64,000 nt of DNA from Bacillota bacterium (lineage in GTDB: Bacteria > Bacillota > Bacilli > Paenibacillales > NBRC-103111), in the NCBI GenBank assembly GCA_023386955.1, contig JAEWIS010000060.1:122717-186716 (forward strand), given 5' to 3'. Positions 8,697 through 20,200 of this stretch are shown piece after piece. The position numbers were made by a program, and so were the translations under genes. Numbering within the stretch: the first letter of the stretch is position 1; the number at the start of each line of letters is the position of its first letter. The notes beneath the pieces were generated by a model. The model saw nothing but the letters and a program-made list of their open reading frames with translations. It ran no database searches and was not told the origin of the DNA.

Positions 8697-11600
8697 ATGC
8701 TGAAAAGGTTAAAAAAGTGGACTTCGGCCACCCTTGCCGCCAGTCTGTTGGCGGCCATGTTTGTGCCTGTTGGCGGCACTGAAGTAAAGGCAGCGACAGG
8801 GCAGTATGAGGATGTGCTTGTTAACGGTACTATGATTTATAATGCCAGCACGATTAGTAAAAACCCCGCTGTTCCTCAAATAAATGGCGAGAGCAGTATG
8901 GAATATGAGGCATGGATGTGGTTCCCCAGGCAGCATGCCGGAGCAGGGTTGCCAGGTGTACACATTGAGTACGGAGGAGAGTACCTTAAAGGTACACAAT
9001 CTGCAATGGATTTTAAGGGGACCGTCCGTGTAGCGGATATACCCGGCTTGCAGGCACTGGCCGCTGGTGGGCAAGGAGAGTTCCGCTTCTTCATCAACAC
9101 GATGTGGGAATCTGATGACGACTTTGTGAGCATGGAAATTGAAACGGACAGATCAGGCTACCACAAGTACAGGGAAGAGCATGGCGGGAGTCATCCTGAC
9201 CGGAATGACAATGTTGACACAGGCTGGCAGAAGCTTGATCCCAATGACGTGATCACCATTACATTGAATCGCGATGGAACCGCTGCTATCGATGGGGTGC
9301 ATCTGTATTTCCGGGATATTACTCCACCTAAGATAGAAGACTACCAATTTTCTTCTACCGGTACAGAACGGGACAATCTTAAGATTGGTGAAAAGGAATT
9401 ATTTCTGAAGGCCGGCGAACGGATGGAACTTACTTATCCATTCAGTGAGCCAGTTAAACCAAGCTCGCAAATAGATGCGGCTGATCTTAACGTCCACTAT
9501 CTATTCACTAATCCTGCTGGAACGGGTTTGCCCGGAGCCGGACAGAATCAAGCAATGAGGCTTCCCGGTTTACCAAACTGGAGCCAGTTTTCGGATCGAC
9601 TGGCTTACTCCTATTCGCCGACACCGCTTCATCATTCTGGCAATCTGCCAATCAAAAATGGCGGCGAGCTCCTGTCCATTCCAGCAGAGGGCGGTCTGAA
9701 CCAAAGATCCCTTTTTGAGAAAATTAAGGAAGCCGATTTTCATGATGCTGCGGGAAACCCGCTTATTATCAGCAACTTTGGTCAAAAGGCTTCTAGTGTA
9801 GCTGGTTCATCCTTTTTGAGCGGCAAGGCTATTAATCCCTTTGACGAAACTGTTGATTCAGGCAATGTAATATCTAACAATGACGGCTACCGGGTTATCG
9901 TCGACGCAGTTCCACCTAAATATACCTTTGCGGCCAACGGCATCCAACCGGAAATCGTTACAGGCAGTACCTTAAATGGCGGAGACGTGATTGATTTTAA
10001 GGTACAGCTTACCGAGGATACCATTGTTAAAGCGGGACTGAATGTTGACAATTTAATCCTTCATTTCAATAACGGAATGAAAGCCAAGTACGTCAAAGGC
10101 GAGAACACGGATACCTGGACGTTCCGGGCCGAGGTAACAGATCAGGATGTGGACGTGGCGTTACTGAAGGTAATTGCACTCTCCCATGAAAGCAGAGCGG
10201 CGCAAGGCTACCCTGACAAAGGTGTGATCCAGGATTACGCCGGCAACCTGCTGATGGATGCGGCTCATACCAATAAATCTGCAGAGCCCGTACCTACTGA
10301 CCCCTCTCAGCAAATCCCGAATACCAAGATTGACTGGGCCAAGCTGTCCATTGACAATCAGGATCCGGAATTCAGCTACAGCTACGACAGCGACGGTGCT
10401 ACCGATGCGGTGTATGGGAAAAAGGGAAAAATCACTATCGACGCCAATGATCCTTCGGTGACGGCTCCTCCTCTTGATCCGGATGAAGCCGGCTTTGTAC
10501 GGCCAAGCCGAGGGATTTACCGGCCGTTGAATATGACGGGCGGAACTGGCGGTAATTCTCCCGGAGTCGGATTGGTCTTCTATTATTGGAGCCAGGACTC
10601 CGGCAATCCGCTGGCAGGCAAGGAAGAAGACAAATCCGCTGCCGTAAAGCGGTATTCGCTAACAGGACTGCAGCCCAGCGACGGTTTATATCCCGGTGAG
10701 CTGGAGAAGTTGAAGTTCATGGTTGCCAACAACAAAACCAATCTGCTGTCCCCGCCGCCGGAGGCCTTCGTTTCTGATGCAAGCGGCCCCTGGTATCTGC
10801 ATACCTGGACAGCGGATATGACGTGGGATACGGCACGCGAATTGATGCAATACGAAAAGAAGAAGGTATTCGAAACGAATAATGCGGTCCAATATACCGC
10901 TTGGAAAAATGAGTACCTGGCTAGCCATCCTGGTGCTTCTGCCGCAGACGCAGAGTTCTATGCCTCCGGTAAGGCGCTGGTAGCAGTTGGCGAATATGAG
11001 AATCTTGCCATGTGGACACCGGAAGATTATAAACACGATGATTCCAACTGGATTTACAACAAAGCCACCTTGCTGCTGGACAACAAAGCTCCTGTGCTTA
11101 CGGCAGAAATCATTGCCGGGGATAAGCCTGAGGTTAAAGCACTCATAACCGCAACGGATAAGCACAGCGGCATTGATGCGGCTAATGTGCAGTACCAGTG
11201 GGTGAAGGAGCATGAAGCGCCAAGCTCAATCGGATGGACTACTGTTCCGACGGATTACATTGTCTCCACACAAGGTCATGTTTTTGAAGATGGCACCTAT
11301 GACCTGTACCTGCAGGGTGCGGATCATGCGGGTAATATAACGGCTGCACAAAAATCGGCTTCGGCAACCGTTAATTCGTCCGATAAAATTGAGGTTTCCT
11401 TCTCGCCTACCTCCACTATTTTTATGAAGAGCCAAAATGTAAAGCTCACGATTACAAAGGTTCAAGTGGAAGCTGTGGCCTATGCCTACAGCAGCTCCCC
11501 GGTGCGTCCGGCAGACAGTCAGTTTACACCGACGGTCCTCGCGGCCGTTTATGGCAGCGGCCCTGTACCAAACGTTCCGGTTGTGGACAGCGCAGCAGCG

Positions 11601-14063
11601 CCCTCCGTAACAAGCTCTGTTTATGCGGCCAACACGGTCACCTCGGCGGTTTATGAGCACCCTACTACCGTCTGGGTTCCCGCCGATCCCGCACTGAACG
11701 GTGAGCAATACCTGCATATCCGTGTCCAGGAGGCGGGGGCACAAAGCTATTACTTCAACCAGTTGTACAAGTTTGACAATACGGCGCCTGCTGTTACCTT
11801 CAACATCAACGGTGTTAACTACGCCAAACCAAGCCATGCGGTTACTGTAACGGCTACAGAGCTGCAGCGGCCCGATGACATGAAGGTAAGCTATCAGTGG
11901 GTCCGGGAGGATGTCCCTGCCCCTGGTGAAGCAACCCTGGGCTGGCTGACGCTTCCCAAGGAAGGGAAGGTAATCCTGGACAACTCCGTACTTGCCGCAG
12001 GTGAAACAGCCAACTTCATCTTGTACGTCTATGCAATCGATGGAGCGGGAAATGCAGCCATTACCCACACAGGCACTTTCCGGTTGTCGCGGGAAGATAA
12101 TAGTCCGGTACAGGTGCTCCAATCCGATCTGATCGCCTTCGAAGGAAACGAAACAGACGGATATAAGGCTGTGCTTCAGCTGGAGCTGCAGAATACCACG
12201 AAGCACGGCTTCGAATATGCCATCTCCAAGGATAACGGCATCACCTGGACCACTTGGATGCCGTACACCAACTTTGTCCGCACCCCGGTTGATGCAGCAA
12301 CACCTGCCCAGCTTCAGCTGAAGGTGAAGTTCCGTTCTCCCGGCGGCGGCGAAAGCAGCCCGGCGGATGTGGATACCAAAGCCTTCAATCCTGCTGCCAA
12401 CATTCTTTACGGCATTGCTTCCTACAGCACCATGAAGCCCGTTGGAAGCGGCGCGGTGTCCCTCACCATCTCGGTTCCGGCAGGAGTCAAGGTGAAGCCC
12501 TCCGCTACCGACAATTTGGCGGCACCGGTTCATGTCAAGGGCAATACGTACAGCATTCCGCAAAACGGGATTTACACCTTTGACCTGACAGACCTTACCG
12601 CCCCAGACCGGAAAGCCAGGCTGTTGGCCGTCGTCAATAATATTGATGACACAGCCCCTGAAGGAGTGATTGTCTACAACATTACCGGGCCAACCTCCTC
12701 CAATGTTACGGCTGAGCTGCAAACCTCGGAACCTGTCCGGGTGTTGAATAATGAGGGTGCGAGACGCCATAGCTTCAAGGAAAACGGCAGCTTTACCTTT
12801 GAGTTTGAGGATGAGGCGGGCAACAAAAATACGGCAACGGCAACAGTGGCCAACATTGACAAAACACCTCCCTCCGTTGAAATTGTGGCGACAGATAAGT
12901 ATGGAGACAACGGCTCCAAAACCTTTAAGACCATCAAGGACAGTCAGGGCAACGTGATTTTGGCCGAGGGTGTTGTGCTGAGTGTGGTGAAGGCTGCCAA
13001 CAGCACCAAGGATATCACCGTTATTCAAGGCGAAAATCCGGTTACGATGCGGGACAATGGCAAGGTGGAATTTACCGTACGGGATCAAAACGGCAATACC
13101 ACGGTTGTGGAAAAGGTGATCTCCTACATTGCCCCGGCTCTGGACACGCCGGAAATTGTCTACGAATTTGTAGATGAAAATGGTCAGCCGCTGTCTCCGG
13201 ACAAAACCGTTACCGTTGACGGCAAAACCTATGCCAAGGGCAAGGTGAAGGTCACACTGAGCGGACAGGTCAGCGCCCCCAACAAAATCTTCTTGGGCAC
13301 AGGGCCTTCAATTGACAAGGATAATGGAAACTACCTCAATCAGATTAGCGGTACAGACGGGCGTTACAGCCATTCTGCCATCTACAGCACAAATGGCCTT
13401 ACCAAAATCGCGATTTCTGATCTTTTGGGGCAAAGGATCATTTCCCCAATTGAAGTGACCGGACTGGATAACACCGCTCCGGAGCTCAAACTTAACCGCC
13501 CTGTTATCTCCGTCATCCGGAATCAGGAAGGGTTCAATCCTTATACGGATCTGGGCGGTTACACCGTTTCCGACAATCTGTCTGCTGTGGATCATCTGAC
13601 AGTCACCATCAGCGACCTGGACCTGGCTACAACGGGCAAAAAGTCGGTGACGTACACGGTAACGGATGAACTTGGCAACAGCGCAACCTTTACTCAATTC
13701 GTGGTTGTGTTACCGAATTCCGGGCTGATGATTACCGGCAATGGGGAAGTCATTTCTTCCAGCCTGGAAGAGGCCGTTCTGTTCGATACCAACACCATCA
13801 CCTTCCGTGTTCAAGGGTACGACGAAATGATGGTGGAGGGAACGAAGGCAACCAATGAACGGGCTACCTTCAGCATTCTCTATCATTCCGGACTGTACCG
13901 GGAAGGGCAAATGAAATATATTGCCGAGGAAATATCCTACGAAGCACTGACAGCGCAGCAATTCCAGGTTACCTTCCCGAAAACAGGCTGGTACACCATT
14001 ATCGTCAGAACGCAAGAGAGAGAAAGGGAGTTTGCTTCCTTCTTTGTAGGCAACAAGGATTAA
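8697..14063 (+). CDS. Giant exported protein with Ig-like repeats, no SLH anchor
   Basis: 1788 aa. A signal peptide (MLKRLKKWTSATLAASLLAAMFVP, cleavage after VKA) precedes a long chain of beta-rich units. Many begin with a D-x-x-x-P turn typical of bacterial Ig-like or HYR domains: ITPPKIEDY, DAVPPKYTFAANG, DNQDPEFSY, DNKAPVLTAEI, DNTAPAVTFNI, DDTAPEGVIVY, DKTPPSVEIV, DNTAPELKLN. Near the C-terminus a DUF5011-like unit reads DLGGYTVSDNLS and KSVTYTVTDELGN. No SLH, LPxTG or enzymatic domain is apparent, so it must be held by other means or released. Start ATG 8697 has GGGAGGA 7 bases ahead. It lies between the protease and two SLH proteins and is probably expressed with the protease. Exact function unknown. 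Confidence 0.85.
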   Translation: MLKRLKKWTSATLAASLLAAMFVPVGGTEVKAATGQYEDVLVNGTMIYNASTISKNPAVPQINGESSMEYEAWMWFPRQHAGAGLPGVHIEYGGEYLKGTQSAMDFKGTVRVADIPGLQALAAGGQGEFRFFINTMWESDDDFVSMEIETDRSGYHKYREEHGGSHPDRNDNVDTGWQKLDPNDVITITLNRDGTAAIDGVHLYFRDITPPKIEDYQFSSTGTERDNLKIGEKELFLKAGERMELTYPFSEPVKPSSQIDAADLNVHYLFTNPAGTGLPGAGQNQAMRLPGLPNWSQFSDRLAYSYSPTPLHHSGNLPIKNGGELLSIPAEGGLNQRSLFEKIKEADFHDAAGNPLIISNFGQKASSVAGSSFLSGKAINPFDETVDSGNVISNNDGYRVIVDAVPPKYTFAANGIQPEIVTGSTLNGGDVIDFKVQLTEDTIVKAGLNVDNLILHFNNGMKAKYVKGENTDTWTFRAEVTDQDVDVALLKVIALSHESRAAQGYPDKGVIQDYAGNLLMDAAHTNKSAEPVPTDPSQQIPNTKIDWAKLSIDNQDPEFSYSYDSDGATDAVYGKKGKITIDANDPSVTAPPLDPDEAGFVRPSRGIYRPLNMTGGTGGNSPGVGLVFYYWSQDSGNPLAGKEEDKSAAVKRYSLTGLQPSDGLYPGELEKLKFMVANNKTNLLSPPPEAFVSDASGPWYLHTWTADMTWDTARELMQYEKKKVFETNNAVQYTAWKNEYLASHPGASAADAEFYASGKALVAVGEYENLAMWTPEDYKHDDSNWIYNKATLLLDNKAPVLTAEIIAGDKPEVKALITATDKHSGIDAANVQYQWVKEHEAPSSIGWTTVPTDYIVSTQGHVFEDGTYDLYLQGADHAGNITAAQKSASATVNSSDKIEVSFSPTSTIFMKSQNVKLTITKVQVEAVAYAYSSSPVRPADSQFTPTVLAAVYGSGPVPNVPVVDSAAAPSVTSSVYAANTVTSAVYEHPTTVWVPADPALNGEQYLHIRVQEAGAQSYYFNQLYKFDNTAPAVTFNINGVNYAKPSHAVTVTATELQRPDDMKVSYQWVREDVPAPGEATLGWLTLPKEGKVILDNSVLAAGETANFILYVYAIDGAGNAAITHTGTFRLSREDNSPVQVLQSDLIAFEGNETDGYKAVLQLELQNTTKHGFEYAISKDNGITWTTWMPYTNFVRTPVDAATPAQLQLKVKFRSPGGGESSPADVDTKAFNPAANILYGIASYSTMKPVGSGAVSLTISVPAGVKVKPSATDNLAAPVHVKGNTYSIPQNGIYTFDLTDLTAPDRKARLLAVVNNIDDTAPEGVIVYNITGPTSSNVTAELQTSEPVRVLNNEGARRHSFKENGSFTFEFEDEAGNKNTATATVANIDKTPPSVEIVATDKYGDNGSKTFKTIKDSQGNVILAEGVVLSVVKAANSTKDITVIQGENPVTMRDNGKVEFTVRDQNGNTTVVEKVISYIAPALDTPEIVYEFVDENGQPLSPDKTVTVDGKTYAKGKVKVTLSGQVSAPNKIFLGTGPSIDKDNGNYLNQISGTDGRYSHSAIYSTNGLTKIAISDLLGQRIISPIEVTGLDNTAPELKLNRPVISVIRNQEGFNPYTDLGGYTVSDNLSAVDHLTVTISDLDLATTGKKSVTYTVTDELGNSATFTQFVVVLPNSGLMITGNGEVISSSLEEAVLFDTNTITFRVQGYDEMMVEGTKATNERATFSILYHSGLYREGQMKYIAEEISYEALTAQQFQVTFPKTGWYTIIVRTQEREREFASFFVGNKD

Positions 14064-14069
14064 GCCTTG

Positions 14070-14088
14070 AAATTGGCGAAGCCAATTT
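14070..14088. repeat. Short perfect inverted repeat after giant-protein gene
   Basis: AAATTGGC-GAA-GCCAATTT is a perfect 8-bp arm hairpin 7 bases after the stop. It lacks a T-tract, so it may be an mRNA-stabilising hairpin. A single TTGAGAG overlaps its right end, but no 11-bp-spaced partner is present. Confidence 0.45.
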
Positions 14089-14138
14089 GAGAGCCTTCTT
14101 CGACATTTCATCGGTTTACGCTGGGTCAGGTTATGGGG

Positions 14139-14182
14139 AATCCCGGAATGGGCAAAAGCCTGTTCCGGGGGATTTCTTTTAA
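14139..14182 (+). terminator. Probable terminator between giant-protein genes
   Basis: The stem CCCGGAA / TTCCGGG with an inner GGGC-AAAA-GCC hairpin is followed by the T-rich ATTTCTTTT. It may separate the 1788-aa gene from the two SLH genes, or act as a partial terminator, since no clear new promoter was found before 14236. Confidence 0.55.
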
Positions 14183-14235
14183 TCACAATCGGCAGCATGG
14201 TCGGCTAATCTCTAGAATGAAGGAGTCAAAAGCGG

Positions 14236-17200
14236 ATGAGAGGGATTAAACAGGCAATCGCCATTATATTGGCTGCCATTCTGGCCTTGGGGCTTCCAGT
14301 TTCGGCCTTTGCCAATGAAATCGGCAAAGAAGACGTGACGGTGGTCAGCAACAGCTTCGTGAAGGTAACGGTCAATAATCATACGGGCCGGTTTGCAATC
14401 CGGACCGTGGACGGACAACCCGTCCGCAAGAATGACCAGAATGTTAACATGATGTACCAGGGGGATGATCCGGAAACCTCCTTTACCACCTTCCGGATCG
14501 ACGGAACGGACTATATCTTCGGTAATCCGTATAAATTCGGAGCCGATTTCTTCTCGGAAATTTCCCCTCCGCGGATTGTGGAGAATTCCGACGGCACCAA
14601 ACAAATTGAGACAACCTGGAGCATCAAGGGAGTCCAAATTACACAAGTGTTGAAGCTCTACACCGATACATCGGACATCATGAATGCCGGCAATGTAAAC
14701 GTAGGCTACATCGTCAACAACCCTACCCAGGCGGATGTGCAGGTGGGTTCGCGGATTTTGCTGGATACTATGGTGGGCAGCAATGATGGTCCTGCATTCC
14801 AGGTAGGGGCAGTTTCTGATCGTCCCCTTCAAGTAGAGCGCAGGCTGGTGGATGAGGATAAGGTAGATTCAGCATACACAGGTCTGGATCGCACTCTCCG
14901 TACACTGCCGGCTTATTGGGTCATGAAGGACAAATACGACAGCACCAATCCGTTGGCTACCAATGTGACGGCTTACGGCTTCAATAACTTTTCCGAGAAC
15001 GACATCAATATTGTAGATGAAATGGTCGTTGGGCATTGGGCCAGAATGGCCAACACCAAGTGGGATTATGAAATCAATGAGAACCTGGATTTCACCACCG
15101 ATACCAATGACTTTGGTTCGGCGGATTCGGCGGTGGCCTTGTATTGGAATCCGGACCGGATTCCGGCAGGATCGGCACGTACCTTCGAGACAGTTTATGG
15201 CTTGGGCGAAATCATTTCCCCCGATAAGGTGTTCTCTATCCGTTATATTGATCCGGTAAATCAACTGGCAGCCTTGGAGGACGGCAGCGGGTATGTGGAT
15301 GAGGGCGTATTCCAGATTACGGCCGAAATCGAAAACATGGAATCCTTTAACATGGAGCATTCCAACATCGTCGCCAACATGCAATTGGACAATGCCCTCA
15401 AATTTGTGGAGATGGATCCCAACACCGGCAAGATGGTAAGGGACGCCAATGGCAAGGTAAAGACACTGCCTGGTAATACCCTGACGGCAATGTTCACGAA
15501 ACCGGCGACGCCAGCTGAAGCCGAGCAAGGTATTCAGCCCAAATTTAAGCCGGGTGACACGGTGACGGCTACTTTCGTGGTGCAGGCAAAAGGACGCCCC
15601 TGGCCAACAACGCCTGAATATATGCTTACCGTTACGAGCAAGGAAATGAGCGAAAAGCTGGATGGAATTAAAGACGAATCCGTCAAGGCCCAGTATGAAT
15701 CCAGCAAGGCCAACTTCGTTTTCCTTCCTCCAGTAGGGGTTGCTGCACAAACCTTTGTGTACGCTATGACTCCGGAAGAGGCCTTTGCCTCAGATGTCAA
15801 ATACATCACACTGAACTTATCGAATGTAGAGGCGTATAATCCGGGCAATGCTTCCTCCGACCCGAATTTTGACCTGTATCTAAAGGAAACCTCAACCGGC
15901 AACCGCTATAAGGTACCGGTGAAGCAATCTGTTATTATGCAGCCCGCCAATGATGGGCAAATGGGTGATATGCGGATTACTTACCGCACCGGTGATCTTG
16001 TGGATGCCACCGGCAAGGTGCTGAAGGCAGATTTGGGTCCCGCCTTGCCGTTAGGCGAGTACCAGGTGGAAGTGGATTATAAGGATACCGCTGATACAGG
16101 CGGCTTGTATGACCTGACGACGGCTCAGCGCTTTGTGGTTACCGAGAATGAAGCAGCCCGGGTCAAGAAGGCCAATATCCTGGCTGTGATTAAAAATACA
16201 GTAACTTTAAACGGTGATTTTGATACAAAAGTAAAACCCGATTATATGGAGGCTTTCCCGGAAGAGGCTGCCCCATCCAGAGATCAAATTCAGGCAATGA
16301 AGGTCACTTTGACTACTGCCTTGGATAAGATGGTCCGGGTTGGTCAGCTTGTGGATCCCGACTTCGGCGGGGAATACAAAAACGAGCAGCAAAAATCACC
16401 AACCTACCGCCTGCAGGCCTTCGAAAGTGAGAAGGAGCTGAAGGACCTTAAGGATGACTTGGATGACCGGAAAAAAGGCGAAGACGAGGTTCTGGTTGAA
16501 ATCCGCGGCATGATCAACCAGATCGGCAGCGGCAAGGACCTGCAATATGTGGTGGACACTACCAGCGAACCCGCCATTATCAATAAAGCCGTGGCTTACC
16601 GCGGGAAGGATATGGTGTTTGCCAAGGGACAGCTGGATGTCATGGACATTAACCTGATTACAGGTGCCGCCCAATCCCCGTTCCTGCGTACCTTGTCCGT
16701 CAAGGGTGACGGTACACTCTCTGTAGCAAACAGCGGATTTGTTTTTCATAAGGGTGAATGGACGTTGGATTTCTATAACGGCTTCAGCAAAACCCTGTTG
16801 GAGAAGAAGGACGATGACGACAAGAAGGATGATGAACCGGGCGGAGAGGATGAATCCCTGAACGGCTCTCTCACTTGGGCAGCAGGCAATCTGGTGGACC
16901 GGGTGAATCCGCTGCGTCAATTGTCCATTGAGGATGTCTATTTTAACCGCCACAGCCTGTTCGCTGCTCCCAGCTTCACCATCAGCGGCTTCGGCATGAA
17001 GTTCAATGACTATATCCTTCGGGCGGGGGGCATTTCCTTCGGCGGCACCATCGGCTTCAAGATTGTGGAGTCGGAAATTAAAGATGTAGTCTTTAACGAA
17101 AAAGGCTTTGTGGGCATCGATGCCTCTCTGAGCTTCGATCTGAATCAGGACATTGGCCTTATTGGCGTAACGAAGAAAAAGGATAAGAAGAAAGACGATG

Positions 17201-20200
17201 ACAAGGGAGGCTCCGGCAAGGATTCTCCGAAAAAGGATGACGACAAGGACATCGCCGGCGAAATTCACATTGTGCATTATGTGCAGCCTGTAGATGGCAT
17301 CTCCAACAGCTACGGCATCAAGTTTAAGGCAATCATCAATGATTTTGGCGTGGGTGTGGAGCTGGCCTTCAAGCAGGTCCCGGACAAACGGGTGCTGCCG
17401 GATGTGATTGGTTTTGAGGCAAGGCTGGGTGACCCGGGCGTAGCGATTTTTGCCGCTACCTATCTGCAGGGCATCCGCGGTGCCATTCGCGAGCTGGCGG
17501 ATACCATTGCAGGTGAAGGAGATGTGCCGCTGACCCTTGAGGCCGGCGCGGATATTAACTTCGGGGTTCCGCCCGCCATTTTCTATGGCAGCATTGATCT
17601 GACTTTGAAGAAAACCGGCTTTAAGATTCTCGGCAAGCTGGACTATAAGCCAACGCCTGCCTCCGAAAAGATAAAAATGATTACAGAAGCTAAAATTGCT
17701 GCCCAGTGGGTAAAACCCTGGTTCGTTGCGGCTTCTGCGGAGCTGGATGTACTGGGCTGGAACATCATTATCGGCAAAGCGTCCCTGTTCGTGGGACAGA
17801 ATCTGATCAAGAACCGAATAGATTTCGAGGGTTTCGTGAGTGCCAAGATTCAAATCCCCGAGGATGTTCCTGTCGTAGGCGGCAAGCCGCTGGCAGGCGT
17901 TTCTCTGGGTGTAAACAACGACAAGATGTGGGGAAGCTACACTATTCTTTTCCTCACCTTGGGCATCACCTACTACTTCAACGGGGGCATTGAATTCGGT
18001 ACCTCCGGCGAGAAGCTTCCGGAAGGTCTGGCGTATCTGCGGATTCAGGATCCGGAGAACGGTCCCAAGCTGATTGTATTGGGTCAAGGTGTGGAAACCT
18101 TGGCTACCTCTTGGGTAACCAAGGAAGACACGCTGCATGAAATTGAGTACCACAGCGTCGCCAGTGGTGTGGATCTGCTGGATAACGGCTCCTTCGGAGT
18201 GGGTATCGGCGGCATTAAGGTAGCGGAGGAAGGGCGGCTTCATGAGATTCCCATGAGCTCCGTTTCCGGTGATGCACTGTTGGAGGTCGAGTATTACGGC
18301 AGCACCGTTCCCAACCTGATTATGAAGGATAACAACGGTCAGGATTATCCGCTTGTTTATGACGTGGCGAATATCAATGATCCTTTAGCCAATGCCTTTA
18401 CTCAGGAATTGAATGGACAGAACGGTGCTGTGAAAAAGGTCTACATTGCCGTACCGGCTAATAAAGCCGGCGGAACCTGGAAGCTGTATGCTGACCAGCA
18501 GGTGGATTCCAGACTGCTTAACATTCCCGTGGTTTCCAAGCTGGATGAAGTGCGGCTGACGAAGCCGGATCAAAACCCGAATACCTTTACGGCCTCCTGG
18601 AAGGTGGCGAATGCCAAACCCGGGGATACCGTAAATCTCTATTTGACCAAGGATGCTGTACAACCTCCTGCTGCTGCAGGTGAAGAGGCAGCCCAGCCGG
18701 GTTCGGCGGGACTGCTCGTAGCCAAGGATCTGGAGGTTACAGCCGGAGGCAATATGTCCGGCACCACAGCAATGGGCAGTGTGAATATTGATGTGTCACA
18801 GGTATCCCTTTTGGGTGCTACGGAGGATATCCGGGGAATGCTGCCGCAGGGCGATTATTATCTGCGTGCCGAGCTGAAGTCCTCCAATACCTTCGGTACG
18901 AAAACCAGCGAGCAGAAGTTTACGGTTATTGATCCGCTGGCTCCCAATGAAGTACAGGATGTGGCTGTGAAGCCCGCCGGGAACGGATATTTCAACCTGT
19001 CCTTCAGACCGGCAGGCAAAAAGCCGGCACAAGCCGGGTTTGAGCACAGCTACACCATCGAAGTGATGCAGCAGGATCAAAACGGCACATTGAGCGAATA
19101 CGACAATTTCTCCTCCCTCTTGTTCACGGAAGAGGAATTGGCTCCGTACTGGAATGCCCAAAGCGGCAAGTATGAAGGCATCCGGCTGGGTGGCTGGACC
19201 AAGGCCTCCCGCTCTAGTGTGGTGGACCAATCCAATCTGGACAGCAAGCCTGTAGCGAATGATGACTTTACCTATCAAGGTCTGCAGGTGGGCCAGAAGT
19301 ATGTGGTGGGCGTATCGGCGGCAGTTAGACCCGATGCGGAAACGGACAAGAATGAAAATCTGCATTTCGCAAACCGGACGGATACGGCTAATACGCTGCT
19401 CCCTGTTCCGGCCAAACCGGTTATGAGCATTCAGCCTTCGGATACCGTGAAGGTGGCTGAAGCCACAACAGCGTATGCGGATGTGCTGTCCAGCGTTACG
19501 CAGCAGCGGATTGTGCTTAGCTCCGACCAGCAAAATGTGGATGTGGAGGCGCTGTTTGACGGCAAGTCCATCGCCAAAACCACCCTTACGAATAAGGCAT
19601 CTGGCAGCTCGGGTGTATTGGATTTCTCCAATTTTACAACCGACGGCACGTATGGGATTGAACTGCGGTCTACGAACAAACAAACCGGAGATTTCTCCAT
19701 TACCATGCTTTACCTGACCGTGGATACCATTGCACCTATCCTCTATCTGGATACTCCGCTTTCCGGTGAACGCACAACCGACGGCAAAATCCTGGTAGTA
19801 GGGCAAACCAGCAATGATGCGGAATTGCGGGTAAACGGACAGCGCCTGACTGTTGGCCAGGACGGACGTTTCTCCGGCAATATCTCGGTTTCGGGAACGG
19901 AGCCGAAGCTGGACCTTGTGTTTGATGCAGTTGACCGTGCAGGCAACAGAAACGGTACAACGGTGAAGGTGACCAACGGCAGCTATCAAGTGCCGGTGGC
20001 CTTGGTTCTGCGAAAGCTTCCTAACCTTCATGTAGCAGACCAAAAGAAAGTGGAAGCCTTCCTGCGCTATTCCAACGGCGTGGATACGGACAAAAAGCCC
20101 TTATTCAGAGAAGTTCCCGTACCCGCTGCGGATTTGGATAAGCTTACTTACTCCATTTATACCGGAGAAGCGGCCAGTGTATCGAATACCGGTACTGTTC

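Noticed and set aside
11226..13088. 620-codon open frame on the minus strand
   Set aside because: It lies fully inside the 1788-aa giant gene on the opposite strand. Its product is rich in Arg, His, Gly, Cys and Ile in random order, and no ribosome-binding site is present; it is a mirror of biased codon use.
14087..14093. TTGAGAG before the second giant gene as a third regulator site
   Set aside because: Only one copy is present; no partner lies 11 bp away on either side and no -10 follows at 10 bp, so it is not counted as an operator.
16396..18243. 615-codon open frame on the minus strand
   Set aside because: Antisense to the 2519-aa SLH gene, with no domain, no start signal and low-complexity composition.
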